Translations under genes and position numbers: made by a program
Notes under the pieces: generated by a model
The model's database searches: none
What the model was told of the DNA's origin: nothing
The model's input: the letters and a program-made list of their open reading frames with translations, nothing else
Source: Cercis canadensis
Taxonomy: Eukaryota; Streptophyta; Magnoliopsida; Fabales; Fabaceae
Assembly (NCBI GenBank): GCA_003255065.1
Contig: QAOA01007382.1
Coordinates: 136,571 to 200,570 of the forward strand
DNA: 64,000 nt
Direction of reading: 5' to 3'
Shown: positions 33,301 through 44,431 of the stretch, piece by piece
How positions within the stretch are numbered: the first letter of the stretch is position 1
Layout of the letters: each line of letters begins with the position of its first letter

Positions 33301-35778
33301 TCTATTGGCGAACAGTTGGCGTCCTTACTTTATCTTGAGCCTGATAGTGAACTCATGGTATGTTCTCTTTTACCATGGCCTTCAGAATAGAAACAGTTGA
33401 GATGTGTTTCTGATGAGTGCAAGGGAAAGAAGGAAGATGATGTGAAAAAAAAGTGAGAAAAATAAAACAAACTCTCCTAGTCAAGGTTTGTTGCTGTGAG
33501 AAATTAAGTGGGTGTATAATATGGGTTTGTGTGCATATTTTTTATTCTGGTATGATGGAATTTCTTTCTATGAGCCATCCTTGTCCTAAGCTTTTAGGAT
33601 TTTTTATTATTTGTTAAAAAAAAAATTGATTGAGAGAAAAAACAGAGAGCAGGAGGGTAAGACAAGAAAAGCAGACTAAATCATAAAGCTAGATATGTCA
33701 GGTCAAAACAGCTTTCTAATCCCTTTGAAAGTCTGTCAGGGAAACCCCTAAAGAAACCATGGGCAGAAACCCTAAGGAAGCCCTACAGGAAAATCCTATC
33801 CAATAAAAGCTGTAAAGTTCAAAACGGTCAAAATCTCTGGTTTTGATAGGAATTGGGCAATGTTTTGTGCCGTTTATGCCATCTATGAAGTTCTATAGTG
33901 TATTGCTTTGGAGCAAAATGCCAGTACCTTGAAGAAGTATTAAAACTGTCCTTGCAATGAAATAGAGTTGTCTTTCTTTACTTGCTTCTCTTTGGGCTTC
34001 CACTCATAAGTACTTTTTGGGAGTTTCCTTGTCAGACTTGCAGAGGGATTGGCAGGCTTTGCAATATGAACTTTGCTGTTTTCTTTGTTGTGTTATTTTC
34101 TAGTTTGTTGAGGAGGATGTCATATCCTCCTTATTTTAACTCTTTCTCAATAATAAAGTTTCTTATATTGTCCCAAAAAAACATAAAACCTAATCTGAAT
34201 TGGAAAGCCTAATTCCCAGATTAATTCCATGCGCTAATTATAAAAGTTTAAACTACATTCTCTGTAGTTTTTTCCTGATACTCTCCAGCACATTGATTAA
34301 CTGTATTTAGATGTCCTCATTTGTTCAACTTTCTAGAAAGCTTTTAAATGTGTAGATTTATTGAATAATTGTAATATATTATAGATGGGCAAACTTATGT
34401 GATCTGACCTTGTGGCTAAACATGCAAGCATAGAGGGGAATAGCAAAACTAGAAAGAGTTATCAAGACCAAATCTGTTAAAATAAGCATAATTTGGATAA
34501 AAGAGATTGCTAATATCTCCTATTTCTATCTGACAACTACAGTCCGTTTTGCTGCTGGTTTGTATTCATATATGGTATTATGGTGGCCATTTCATTGCTC
34601 AATTTCTGTAATATACACTTTTGACATTTTTGTTTGATTCCTAGGTTATTGAAGTTATGAAATATCTCGAAGTATCTTATCTTTAGTGCTTTATTCTGCC
34701 TTCATATTTTTATCGTTTTGCAATGTAATAGCTTCAGCTTTGAAATATCTAGTTGTTGGTCAAGTGCATTGGTGATCTGATAAGTGCTACTCATTTTAAG
34801 GCATGGGTGGTACAATTTTCTTATAAGGTTGTATTGGGTAGTCAGAATTGGATGAATATCATCTTTCCTGTTTCACTATTACAGGCTGTCTCACTTGCAG
34901 CAGAGTCTAAACGCGAAGAAGAAAAAGCAAAGGGAGTCAATCCAGATGACGGCGGAGAAAATCCAGATATTGTCCCATTTGAGGACAATGAAGAAGAGGA
35001 AGAAGAAGAAAGTGATGAAGAGGAGGAGAACTTTGGCCCTGGTCTTGGGCCAGCTACTCAAGGAAGAGGCAGGGGCAGAGGTATGATGTGGCCTCCTCAC
35101 ATGGCTATGGGACGAGGAGCCAGACCTATGCCTGGAATGCAGGGTTTTCCCCCAGTAATGATGGGTGAGGGATTATCCTATGGCCCTGTTACACCTGATG
35201 GCTTTGGTATGCCAGATATTTTTGGTGTGGGCCCCCGTGGTTTTGCTCCATATGGCCCTAGGTTCTCTGGTGATTTTGCAGGCCCTCCAGCAGCCATGAT
35301 GTTTCGTGGGCGACCTTCACAACCTGGGATGTTTCCAGGTGGTGGGTTTGGGATGATGATGAATCCAGGACGTGCCCCTTTTATGGGGGGCATGGGGGTT
35401 CCAGGTACAAATCAACCACGCGCTGGTAGGCCAGTTGGTATGCCTCCAATGTTTCCACCACATCCGCTGCCACCTTCTCAGAATACCAACCGTGTGGTCA
35501 AGAGGGATCAAAGAACTAATGATCGGAATGACAGGTATGGTTCAGGATTAGAGCAGGGTAAGGGTCCAGACTTAGCGAGTACAAATGGTGGACCTGATGA
35601 TGACACACAGCATCAGCAAGGATACAAGTCACACCAGGAAGATCAATATACTTCTGTGAACAACTTTAGGAATGACGAGAGTGAAAGTGAAGATGAGGCT
35701 CCACGGCGGTCAAGACATGGAGAGGGCAAAAAGAAAAGGCGCAGCATGGAAGGTGTTAACACAGGTTCTAATCACTAG
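22348..35778 (+). CDS. CPSF30: CPSF30, CCCH zinc-finger and YTH-domain polyadenylation factor
   Basis: Seven exons: 22348-22736, 23692-24078, 26636-26798, 28056-28166, 29469-29537, 33271-33357, 34885-35778. All borders are GT-AG and all phases agree (699 residues). Three CCCH fingers lie at about 65-150, the third split across intron 1. A Gln-rich linker follows. The YTH domain starts at YFIVKSCNRENLELS (260-274) and has the m6A-cage tryptophans Trp280 (GVWATQ) and Trp331 (GGNWKYAHG). The C-terminus has an acidic run, a Gly/Pro/Met-rich region and SESEDEAPRRSRHGEGKKKRR-type basic ending. In Arabidopsis the long form reads m6A and directs poly(A) site choice in the nucleus; the short form arises by polyadenylation in intron 2. 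Here reading into intron 2 gives 12 extra codons and a stop at 24116-24118 (271 residues). Intron 5 (3.7 kb) is filled with repeats. Confidence 0.97.
23150..23300 (+). mobile_element. LINE 3'-end relic in CPSF30 intron 1
   Basis: The frame WSDLFGIFCEQWVCP, a stop, then QLEQLADSFKGFWERKSG matches the zinc-binding C-terminal region (zf-RVT type) of plant non-LTR reverse transcriptases. Short and broken by a stop. Confidence 0.6.
24535..25250 (-). mobile_element. LINE 3'-end relic with assembly duplication at N (25020)
   Basis: On the minus strand frames such as HQMVSIRGSLLDLQRDRRALS, SSIEHFFVHLF and GRRRSVW resemble the C-terminal part and 3' end of a plant LINE. The plus strand begins with a T run (24514-24530), the reversed A tail. 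24812-25019 recurs at 25024-25231 nearly identically around the single N at 25020, a probable unmerged contig overlap. It lies in CPSF30 intron 2. Confidence 0.65.
27237..27298. repeat. compound CT/TA microsatellite
   Basis: About fifteen CT units pass directly into about sixteen TA units, inside CPSF30 intron 3. Confidence 0.95.
29634..30216 (+). repeat. 291 bp direct duplication around single N (29925)
   Basis: 29634-29924 (from GTTCCTCAAATTTACTTG) is repeated at 29926-30216 with about two differences. Only the N separates the copies. It falls in CPSF30 intron 5 and is most simply an assembly join artefact, so intron 5 may be about 290 bp shorter than shown. Confidence 0.85.
30362..31340. 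repeat. degenerate TIR-type repeat region with 55 bp purine-rich tandem repeats
   Basis: The left part starts TAGGGGTGTTCATGGG and contains dense GGTTTGGTT/GGTTCGGTTT motifs in both orientations. Similar motifs (GGTTCGGTTTGGTTTAACC) recur at about 31286-31310, suggesting subterminal repeats of one hAT-like element. Between them, 30870-31020 holds about 2.5 copies of a 55 bp purine-rich unit (GGCCAAATCAGAGAGGGAG..., at 30887, 30942 and 30997). Clean terminal inverted repeats and target sites were not found. Confidence 0.5.
31755..32120 (-). pseudogene. unrecognised coding fragment antisense in CPSF30 intron 5
   Basis: On the minus strand 31755-31928 is an open frame of 57 codons plus TGA beginning VITGEPIGLEVCVHNE and running through NTTAKIKLYITWSKLF, preceded by a good acceptor (GCTAACAG). 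38 bp upstream, 31967-32120 reads SLPENGKVKWNIYNAMGEV, a TAG stop at 32046, then SKLNIEPLCQRGLIACQ, and ends at a donor-like ATAG|GTAAGC. The composition looks protein-like, not random AT-rich DNA. A 38 bp intron is too short and the phases do not match, so this is most likely a broken, captured or inserted coding fragment. The family was not recognised. Confidence 0.4.
33840..34180 (+). mobile_element. LINE 3'-end relic in CPSF30 intron 6
   Basis: The sequence GCCATCTATGAAGTTCTATAG...TTTGGAGCAAAATGCC...GGGATTGGCAGGCTTTGCA...GAGGATGTCATATCCTCC and the ending CTTTCTCAATAATAAAG parallel the copies at 50600 and 60200, so it belongs to the same LINE family. No intact frame. Confidence 0.65.
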
Positions 35779-36611
35779 CAAATGCCATTCACCAAGCACA
35801 AGAATTAAAGATCAACTAACTAGGGAACCACTTTCTGATGTTTCCCTTTTTTGACAAAATATGATCACTATCATATCTCTTTGTCTGAGTTCCTTGATTT
35901 CATTGGGACCTTGGTTGCTTCAGAAGTATTAATTTAAATTATGTTCACTTGTCATCTTGTATTCTTTATTAACAATTTTTATATCTTTCATTGGTCGTGT
36001 ATCATTCATGTACAAGGATTAGAGAGATGATAAGTAGTTACTAATGAATCCATAGCTATGTAAATTGTAAAGGGATCTTCACATTATAGTGCTGAATGAA
36101 TAGGTCAGAAGGTTTACGAATTATTGTTTGGTTGATCTAGGTAAATACAGCGCTTGGTGAATCATGTTTTTTATTTGAAGGGGAAATGTCCCTGATCTGG
36201 TGATTTTTAGCTTCGAATAATCTGTAGCTTATCTCTAACAAAATTCTTTTCTTCAATTAGCTCGATCAATTGTAAGTGGGGAAATGTGTTGCATATTGGT
36301 TTTCGAAACTCACATCCTCAGTATTGATAGGATTTTTTACCTTGTACGGTTCAAATCATAAATAACATCACTACTAGTATGCTTTTATTTGGCTGCTCAC
36401 AGGTTGCTCAATGGGAATTTCCTTAAACTTAAGCTTTTTATCCAAAGCATCTTTTTCCATGTTAAAATGATAGGTTTTGCTCTCCGAAAAGGTAAAACCA
36501 TTTCTTCACAAGGTGCTTCTCTTGTGGTAAAAAATGGTTGGGAGTTTAAGGTGTACATTCTTTAATAGAATAATAGTAGTAAAAATAAGTTACTTTAATA
36601 CAATTGGATAG
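35779..36611. other. CPSF30 3' UTR and intergenic DNA
   Basis: No gene seen. The first 250-300 bases are probably 3' UTR (AT-rich, with TTATTAACAATTTT near 35968). The rest has no recognisable content. Confidence 0.45.
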
Positions 36612-37868
36612 AGCACTAGTGGCATACTTAAAAGGACTGTCACCAAGTGAGATTTTTGGTCACAAAGGATCCTAAAAGGAGGCAAACAGAAACTAAGAAA
36701 TCTCTCTGGTGAAGATTGTTATCAAGTGAGATTTTTGGTCATAGGAAGACTCGAACTTGAACTTAAAAAAGTGCCTTAAGCCAGATTCCTTTAACCAATT
36801 AAGCCAACCCACCTTGGCTGCCTTGGCTACTTAACATAGTTTAACATTATTGGAAGTATTGCCCAAGTTCAATTTTTTATTTATATTTGTAAGAAAAAGA
36901 AAATGTATGATATGTTTTCCTAATTCTTAAAAAAATCAAATACACTTTGCTTATTTTTTTTATTTATAATTTTATACCTTTACGAAAAAAAAAACAATAA
37001 AATTTCTTTGTCCTTTAGGACCTTTGCCAGAAAAAGAAAAAGTATTTAAAAAAAAAAAAAAAAAAAAAAAAAACAACAACAACAACAGTTAACAGTCCAT
37101 GACCCGAACCGAAACCCATACCCGAATGTCCCTACCAAGAGCAAGACCCGTGGAGCATTTTCCGCTGTCACCAATCACCATCCACTTCACTTGCCGCTTC
37201 CCAACTTGAAAGCTTCGTTTTTTCGCTGTCTCTGAAANAGCACTAGTGGCATACCTAAAAGGACTGTCACCAAGTGAGATTTTTGGTCACAAAGGATCCT
37301 AAAAGGAGGCAGACAGAAACTAGGAAATCTCCCTGGTGAAGATTGTTATCAAGTGAGATTTTTGGTCATAGGAAGACTCGAACTTGAACTTAAAAAAGTG
37401 CCTTAAGCCAGATTCCTTTAACCAATTAAGCCAACCCACCTTGGCTGTCTTGGCTACTTAACATAGTTTAACATTATTGGAAGTATTGTCCAAGTTCCAA
37501 TTTTTTATTTATATTTGTAAGAAAAAGAAAATGTATATGTTTTCCTAATTTTTAAAAAAATCAAATACACTTTGCTTATTTTTATTTATTTATAATTTTA
37601 TACCTTTACGAAAAAAAAAACAATAAAATTTCTTTGTCCTTTAGGACCTTTGCCAGAAAAAGAAAAAGTATTTAAAAAAAAAAAAAAAAAAAAAACAACA
37701 ACAACAACAACAAACAACAGTTAACAGTCCATGACCCGAACCGAAACCCATACCCGAATGTCCCTACCAAGAGCAAGACCCGTGGAGCATTTTCCGCTGT
37801 CACCAATCACCATCCACTTCACTTGCCGCTTCCCAACTTGAAAGCTTCGTTTTTTCGCTGTCTCTGAA
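36612..37868 (+). repeat. about 628 bp direct duplication around single N (37238), upstream of YAO
   Basis: 36612-37237 and 37239-37868 are collinear copies from AGCACTAGTGGCATAC to TCTCTGAAA, with a few substitutions and differing poly-A and AAC microsatellite lengths, separated by one N. The copy includes the apparent 5' leader of YAO (CATGACCCGAACCGAAACCC...), so one promoter-proximal copy is probably an artefact or the other allele. Only the second copy is contiguous with the coding region. Confidence 0.88.
36640..36830 (-). mobile_element. tRNA-derived SINE (second representation at about 37267-37458)
   Basis: Read on the minus strand the head is TTGGCTTAATTGGTTAAAGG (box A-like), followed by GTTCGAGTCTTCC (box B-like) about 50 bases on. 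The body carries two related AAGTGAGATTTTTGGTCA units in plus orientation. The second copy exists only because of the duplication around the N at 37238. Confidence 0.6.
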
Positions 37869-37888
37869 ACTATAAACCTCAGACCCTT

Positions 37889-37896
37889 AAACCCTA
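37889..37896 (+). promoter_or_regulatory. telo-box-like motif in the YAO 5' region
   Basis: AAACCCTA lies 77 bp upstream of the YAO ATG. Such telo-box motifs are known to be common just downstream of transcription starts of plant ribosome-biogenesis and translation genes, which fits this gene's role. Functional use here is inferred. Confidence 0.45.
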
Positions 37897-37972
37897 GCAG
37901 TATTCCCTGCAAACCCATATCTCTCTCTTTTTCTCTTGGACTCTCAAACCTCTTCATTCATAGAACTCAATC

Positions 37973-40900
37973 ATGAAGACCAAGAATGCTAAGAATAAAG
38001 GTGGAAGGAAGGGCAAGAGTTTCTCTTTCAACAATGACCCATTTTTTGGTAACGAATCGAGGAAGCGTCGCAAAGTTGATGACGAAGTTGATGATGCTGA
38101 AATAGAAAGCGACGAAGAGGAAGATGGGTTTTTTGTTGGTGATGGGGATGAGGAAGGGGAAGCTGATGGGGCTGAGATGGAAGAAGAAGAGGAAACTGCG
38201 GCTGAGGCAAGGAAGAGGGTTGCAGAGGATTTTGTCAGAAAGGTTCGAGATATTTATCGGAAACAGAAGGAAGAGAGGGAAGATAGTGCAGAAGAAGAAG
38301 ATGATGATGATGAAAAGGATGGAGAAAGGGATTCACTTGTAGCAGAGAAGTTAGCACAGGAGCAACGCGAAAAGAGTGGCATGGTTCGGAGAGCAATTGC
38401 TTCCAGGTGATAACTGCATTTCATTGGTTAAATTGATGCGATGGATTGGTTTATGTTCCTCTCTCTCTCTCTCTTACTTTTTTAAGTTGGGGTGACACAT
38501 TTATTTACGCATTAGCAGATACAGGGAGAAAATGGAAGTTAGAGGGTCATGGAAACCGATGTTATAATATTGTTGCTGGTTATAATGCATCTCCTTTTTG
38601 TGCTATAAAAATTATTCTCTTGGTAGGAAATTAGATTCAAAAGGATTATTATGCTAAGGAGAAATAGGCACCTAAGCTAAGCCTAGGTGGTTGGGATGGG
38701 TGAAAAATTGAAAATTTGGGTAGTGGTCCTTAGTTCAAGTTGTAGTAAAATGAATCGAATCTGCAGACAGGCATTTTGTATGTTTGCAACTTGCTTGATT
38801 ACTTACGGACTAGTTTGTAATGCTTATGATGTTTTATTAATGTAATATAGGGTGCAACGACCAGAAACTAGTGGTGAATTTCAAGTATTAGTGAAGCATA
38901 GACATTCTGTTACTGCTGTGGCTCTATCAGAGGATGACTTAAAGGGCTTTTCAGCTTCCAAGGATGGCACCATTATGCACTGGGATGTAAATAGTGGGAA
39001 AAGTGAAAAGTATCGTTGGCCTAGTGATGAAGTACTGAGGTCTCATGGGGTGAAAGATCAACAAGGGCGAGCCACAAAGCACAGTAAACATGTATTAGCA
39101 TTGGCTGTAAGCTCTGATGGTCGGTACTTGGCAACTGGAGGCCTTGATCGGCATGTTCATCTATGGGATACACGTACACGAGAGCATATTCAGGTAACTC
39201 AATCGTTCTTTGCAGAATATAATTATTGTTCAGGTTTTAGCATAAACAAACAGCTGTCCAAAAATGAGTGGCATTTTCAAATCATTCAAACTTTTGATCA
39301 GTCATTACAGATCTTGTTGGAATAAGAGTATTTATTTACTGCTTGTATGGCCCATTTACATGATCAACAACCTAGGTAAATGTGCACCCTGCTGCTTGTC
39401 TGGTAGCAGACACTTCTAGGTAAAAATCATATCTCGTCAATATCATGATATGCATTTCTCAATCAAACTGCTTAGACTTCATCATGATTTGTGTTCTAGT
39501 TAGTTGTGGTTGTATTACCATGTCCATAGGATCCTACGAGTTGATTATCAAAGTTGAACCTAGTCTAACTGCTTCAACTTAAATTGGCCACCATATTTTA
39601 ACAAAATAACTTAGCTCTTGCAACATTTAAGGGTTGTTCATAACAAAAGTTCTAGGTTATTGGGCTATTTGGTTGTTGCTTGTTATTTTTAGCTGTAAAT
39701 CATGTCTTTTGCAGGCCTTTCCAGGTCATAGAGGCCCTGTTTCATGTCTAACTTTTAGGCAAGGAACTACAGAGCTCTTTTCTGGTTCATTTGATCGAAC
39801 TGTCAAGATATGGAATGCCGAAGACAGAACTTACATGAATACTCTATTTGGCCACCAAAGTGAAGTATTAAATATTGATTGCTTACACAAAGAAAGGGTA
39901 TTAACTGTTGGGCGTGACCGTAGCATGCAGTTGTTTAAGGTAACCAAATACTGTTCTTCTATGTCTTTTTCACATTGCATTCTGAACTTAGGAACATGTA
40001 GTCAAAGTTTGCTTTGAGTTTTAACAAAGGTGACCCGTTGATGGGATGCATTCTGATTCTTTCCTATCCTCTTCACATTGTCCATCCTGAAAAAGAAAAA
40101 GAAATAATAGATAATTGAGGGAAATTTTAGGAAATCTGGAATGATTTGGCGATGAACCAGCGTCTTCTATGTCAGATGTGCTTTACTTTCTCATACAATT
40201 GTTCTGTTCTTTTCCTTTCCCTATTTACTTATGGAGAAAATTTATAAATAATTGAGGGGTATTTTCTGACTAGCCAAGGAGGGGTTTGCTAGGGCCTTTG
40301 TTTCCTTTATATATGTGTACTCCTGTATTTGGTTGTGTTATTTTTTGTAAGATCAACTTTTTTATGCTCTCTTAATATAGGTTCATGAAGAGTCACGTCT
40401 AGTTTTTCGTGCTCCTGCTTCTTCCTTAGAATGCTGTTGTTTTGTTGATAATGGTGAATTCTTATCTGGCTCGGATAATGGAAGCATCGAGCTTTGGAGC
40501 TTAATGCGAAAGAAGCCCGTTTACATTGTGAGAAATGCTCATGCCGTGCTGACTGAACACATGAAATCTGACCCAAATGATAATGGAAGAATTCCCAATG
40601 GTGGCTTTGGTACATCTTTGAATTTTCTGTTGATGATTTTCTGTTATTCAAATGTCATTTAATATATCAATGGTTCCTTAATTCTTCTTAAAATTTTGAT
40701 GGTGTTGGAGCCTTGGAGGAAAAAGATTTTTTCATTGTTTTTCTGTGAATGCTATAGCGTTTCCTCCATTATCTTATATTTAGTTACTCTCATACATAAT
40801 ATTTTATCCCTTAGGTTAACTACTTCATGTGTTGTAATCTGAATACTTGAATTTGTTTAGATATGAAAATGGTCTTATCTTTTGTAGTCTTATGTTGGGT

Positions 40901-41775
40901 AACTAAAAGAGGTACTGTTATCTTCACCCTGCAGAAAATGGTCACCAGAATGCTGAGAGCCATAATTGTTCATCAGCTTTTTCGTGGGTTAGTGCAGTCA
41001 CCGTTTGTAGAAACAGTGATCTTGCTGCCTCTGCGGCTGGCAATGGCTCTGTTCGATTATGGGCAATCGAGAGCGAGACCAAGGACATTAAACCTCTTTA
41101 TGATGTACCATTGGTAAGTAAGAGAATAGCAACCAATAAAAAAGGGGGGAGAGAAAGAGAGAGAGAGAGAATAGCAACAAAAGGTTTCTTGGATTAATTT
41201 TATTTAGATGTTAAATGTAGCTTCTGTAAATTTTTTTTATCTAAAAAGAAATTGTAGGTTCTAATAGAAGATACAGCACATAGAAAACCTGACTTCTCTA
41301 TAGAAATACAATTCCCTAGATGGAACTCATATCTCTATATACTTATAAAATAAAAAATGCTCGAGTTTGATATAAAAGCCGCTATGACTCTTATTTAACA
41401 CTTAGTTAAACCTTTTGTAAAACAGGTTGGGTTTGTGAACTCCTTGGCTTTTGCAAAATCAGCACAATTCCTGGTTGCTGGAGTTGGACAGGTGAAGTTT
41501 TGCTCTAATTGTTATGCCTTGTGATACTATGCTCTTTCTTGTTTAGTGTACTTTTAGATTGCTCTGAAGTCCTTGATATTTTTGTGAGTGCAAAGCTATC
41601 TCTGTCTTTCAAATTTTAATATAAGAAGTTAGTGCTAATAGGTAGCCTACTCACTGACAAGCTGCCAATTACCCGCTAGAATGAGTCTCCTCTCATAGAG
41701 GCTCTATTAAACCAAAGAGCTTGACAAGATAAAAAGTGGGACAATCACCAAGCTGGAACACTCCCCCCCCCCCCN

Positions 41776-41806
<31 letters not shown>

Positions 41807-42379
41807 CCAAAGAACAAAAGAAAAAGAAAAAAGAGGGGAATCAAAGCTGATGCAAACTTATTTTCTCGTTTTTTATCTTATAAGTATCATTCAACTGACT
41901 TGATTCCTTCTCCCCAATCCACTACCTATAAACTGCTTTATGTTGCCTTGAGTCGTAATCTCTAGGAAATTTCTAGGTTCCTAATCTTTGATGTACAAAT
42001 CTTGTCATGTTTGCTTGAGCTACACCCTTCATCTTATCTGCAACTATACGGATATCTATTTTCAATGCTTTGCTTGATTTAAGCCCCCATTAGCACATTC
42101 TTGCATTCTGGTTTGGTACTTTTTAATTGTCATAACTTTGTTGGATTTCTGCATGTACAATTTTGCGATAATAATTCATTTTTATTCGTAAACCATCTTG
42201 CCTAAGTTTTTGAAACTCCACTTCATAATTTTCATAACTCATTGTATTCTTACAAGATTTGTTGTTTACTCTTCTAACATTGGAAGATGTCTTGCCATCA
42301 GGAACCTCGTCTAGGAAGGTGGGGACGTGTTGCTGAAGCTCAGAATGGACTCGCAATTCATCGTCTAAAATTATCATGA
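37973..42379 (+). CDS. YAO: U3 snoRNP WD40 protein YAO (RRP9/U3-55K homologue)
   Basis: Seven exons: 37973-38406, 38851-39193, 39715-39939, 40381-40609, 40935-41113, 41426-41491, 42302-42379. All GT-AG junctions and phases agree (517 residues). The N-terminus is lysine-rich with a nuclear localisation cluster SRKRRKV (29-35), then long acidic stretches and a charged helix. A WD40 propeller follows: SASKDGTIMHWD, LATGGLDRHVHLWD, FSGSFDRTVKIWN, LTVGRDRSMQLF, LSGSDNGSIELWS, AGNGSVRLWA, and the conserved end FVNSLAFAKS...QEPRLGRWGR-type segment. The role known for the family is binding the U3 snoRNA box B/C motif in the nucleolar small-subunit processome for early pre-rRNA cleavages; Arabidopsis YAOZHE is needed for gametophyte and embryo development. 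The last exon is small and lies beyond a poly-C gap in intron 6. Confidence 0.95.
41761..41808. repeat. poly-C run with single N, followed by CT microsatellite
   Basis: About 25 C interrupted by one N (41775), then about eleven CT units, in YAO intron 6. The true length is unresolved. Confidence 0.95.
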
Positions 42380-43113
42380 GATGGGCAATGAGTATTTTAT
42401 TGTACCTCCTCAATTTTGACTTCTGCAAAATGCAATGTTGAGTTAAAAGATGTCTATCCGTGATCGTCATTATATGTATGCATTACAATTTTTTTTACCA
42501 CAAATATATTTGTCATTCCAATCAGCAAAGTTTGAACCCGTAACCAAAAAGAAAAGAAAAAGAATGGAAGAGACTGCATATAAATAATTCTTGTTCTCGT
42601 TTTCTATGATGTGAGGAGTTCGATGATGGAGACAACAAAATCTTAATGAGGTACAGATAAGTGTACAAAATTTATTGGCTTATATACAAGCAAGAATGAC
42701 ATTCCAGTATGATTGATTATGATGATGTTTAAGCACAGTTTTTTTTTTTTTTTTTTAAGGCTTACAGCCCTGACAATGAAATGTTTTGAGTATGTGCTTA
42801 AACCTAAAATGCAAAGTATAAAAATAAGATAAAAGGACAGAATTTCAATTTGGGGTCATTTACTATTATTTGGCTTTATCTTTTTGGAGACAAGAATTAT
42901 TAGAAGTTTATCATTTTCAGACATCAATTGACTAGAGGGAGGATGAACTAGATAATTTCACACTAGATTATGGTAAAGTAATGCGATTTGCACACTATAT
43001 AAGTTCACATTTCATCGTCTTAGTATAAATGACAATCTAAACTTATTGCACTCATTTGTATGGCTAGGATAATGCCAACTAGCAGTACAGTAAAATGTGA
43101 GAAACAGCAATAA
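42380..43113. other. YAO 3' flank
   Basis: Probable 3' UTR and spacer. A poly-T run lies at 42739-42757. No gene seen before the stop codon of the minus-strand B3-like frame. Confidence 0.45.
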
Positions 43114-44020
43114 TCATTTCCTTGAATTGTATATCACTTTAACATGAAAAAGGTTGTTGCTGCGCCACACAAGTCCTAATGTTTTAAAAAGATCATTGTT
43201 TTCATCTTTGCCCCAAGGAACAAGAAGATACACCTTACTTTCATCTCCTCTATATCTTGGTTCCAACCTTGGTTTCATCTAGGGATGGTAATTTGCCCCA
43301 TATCCGATGGGCCCCGTTATTTTTACTCAGTTGGGTACGGGTATAGGACAGAAAAAATAGGTATAAGGATAGAGATGAGTAATTTTATGAGGCCAGGGAT
43401 GGGGAAGTCACTACCCTACCCGCCTCGCCCCGCTCCGCTCCGCCTCGCACTGTACATATAATATACATATAATATATTACATAATCAAACCCCATAAAAT
43501 TTTTACTTCAAATTAGCAGTTCGTTTCTTTAAATTATCAGTTACTGTTGGACTTTATAATTTTTTTAACCTAATTCTTTGTTAGAACCTTTTTGTATTTG
43601 AATGCTCTATTTGATGGGAGGTTGATAGTACCCACAAGATGACTGTATGGGTAAATGGGGCAGGGCATGGGGCTGTTGAAAAATCCTTGGCCGAGGATGA
43701 GTCCGAGGATGAGGCATGGGGATGTCCTTCGGGGATGGGGATGGGGAGTGTTTGCCCCGCCCCATTGCCATCCCTATTTCATTTGATAATTTCTTTTCCC
43801 TTGTTGATCAAATAAGGTCACTCTGACCGGTTCTACTTCGTCATGGTACTTGTTTAGAATGAGTTTGAAATACTTTTGATATTTATCCTCGTTAATGAAA
43901 ATAAACCTTTCTTGTATTTCTTCTTGTGAAAGAGTGATTTCCCATGCGTCATTGAGGTTTGCTTTTGAGTCTGAAAAATGGTCTGAGGTAACTGAGGAAG
44001 AACAGCTACTACCATGAGTG
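43114..44020 (-). pseudogene. B3-domain-like protein split by a TIR element
   Basis: Downstream of a Ser-rich stretch the minus strand reads NDAWEITLSQEEIQERFIF, INEDKYQKYFKLIL and EVEPVRVTLFDQQGKRNYQ (44000 to 43777), where a TAG formed at the insertion border stops it. On the other side of the element (43278 to 43114) the frame continues as PRLEPRYRGDESKVYLLVPW and ends LGLVWRSNNLFHVKVIYNSRK, stop at 43114-43116. The pattern (LT/S..D/E, RF.I, K...YF, V.D..G..Y.M, VY.L..W, L...W....FHV.V) resembles the plant B3 DNA-binding domain, diverged group; this is inference. The N-terminal part is uncertain because a poly-T run with an N (44040) interrupts it. The start codon is not determined. Confidence 0.55.
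43280..43776. mobile_element. hAT-like TIR element inserted in the B3-like frame
   Basis: It begins TAGGGATGG and ends CCATCCCTA, perfect 9 bp inverted repeats, with GC-rich subterminal CCCCGCC/GGGGATGGGG arrays near both ends. Direct repeats TTTCAT(C/T) flank it (43273-43279 and 43777-43783). It is 497 bp with no coding capacity. The reading frame on the two sides becomes continuous if the element and one flanking copy are removed, which supports both the insertion and its borders. Confidence 0.8.
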
Positions 44021-44148
44021 GATTGTTTTTTTTTTTTTTNTTTTTTTTTTTTTTTCTGTTGGTTTACGAAGGAGTGCAAAATGCAAGGGGATGAAAATGA
44101 GAGTGATTTGTTTATAGGGATGCAAATTTGGGAGAAACGTTGATGCAA

Positions 44149-44393
44149 AGTCGTTATTTATATAGGGATGATTAAGAGGGGGAGGATGAAATGTTACCTT
44201 TAATACACATGCATGTAAGGTGTTAGATGATATTTCAGATTACAACTTCAATAGTAATCCCTAGCATGCTTTGGAGTTATTATTATGGAGGATTTTGTAA
44301 GGTGTAAATGTGAAGGAAGACTTTTATATGGTTTGAAAATAAAGGGGAGGTTAATTTCAACTAAAGAGAGAGATTGGAGTCAAATACTTACTT

Positions 44394-44431
<38 letters not shown>

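Noticed and set aside
21065..42379. Operon-like co-regulation of CPSF30 and YAO as neighbouring RNA-processing genes
   Set aside because: They are separate split genes more than 2 kb apart with their own leaders, and plant nuclear genes are transcribed singly; adjacency alone is not evidence.
42123..42470. Minus-strand frame of 115 codons near the end of YAO
   Set aside because: It overlaps the true last exon of YAO (42302-42379), whose plus-strand reading matches the family.
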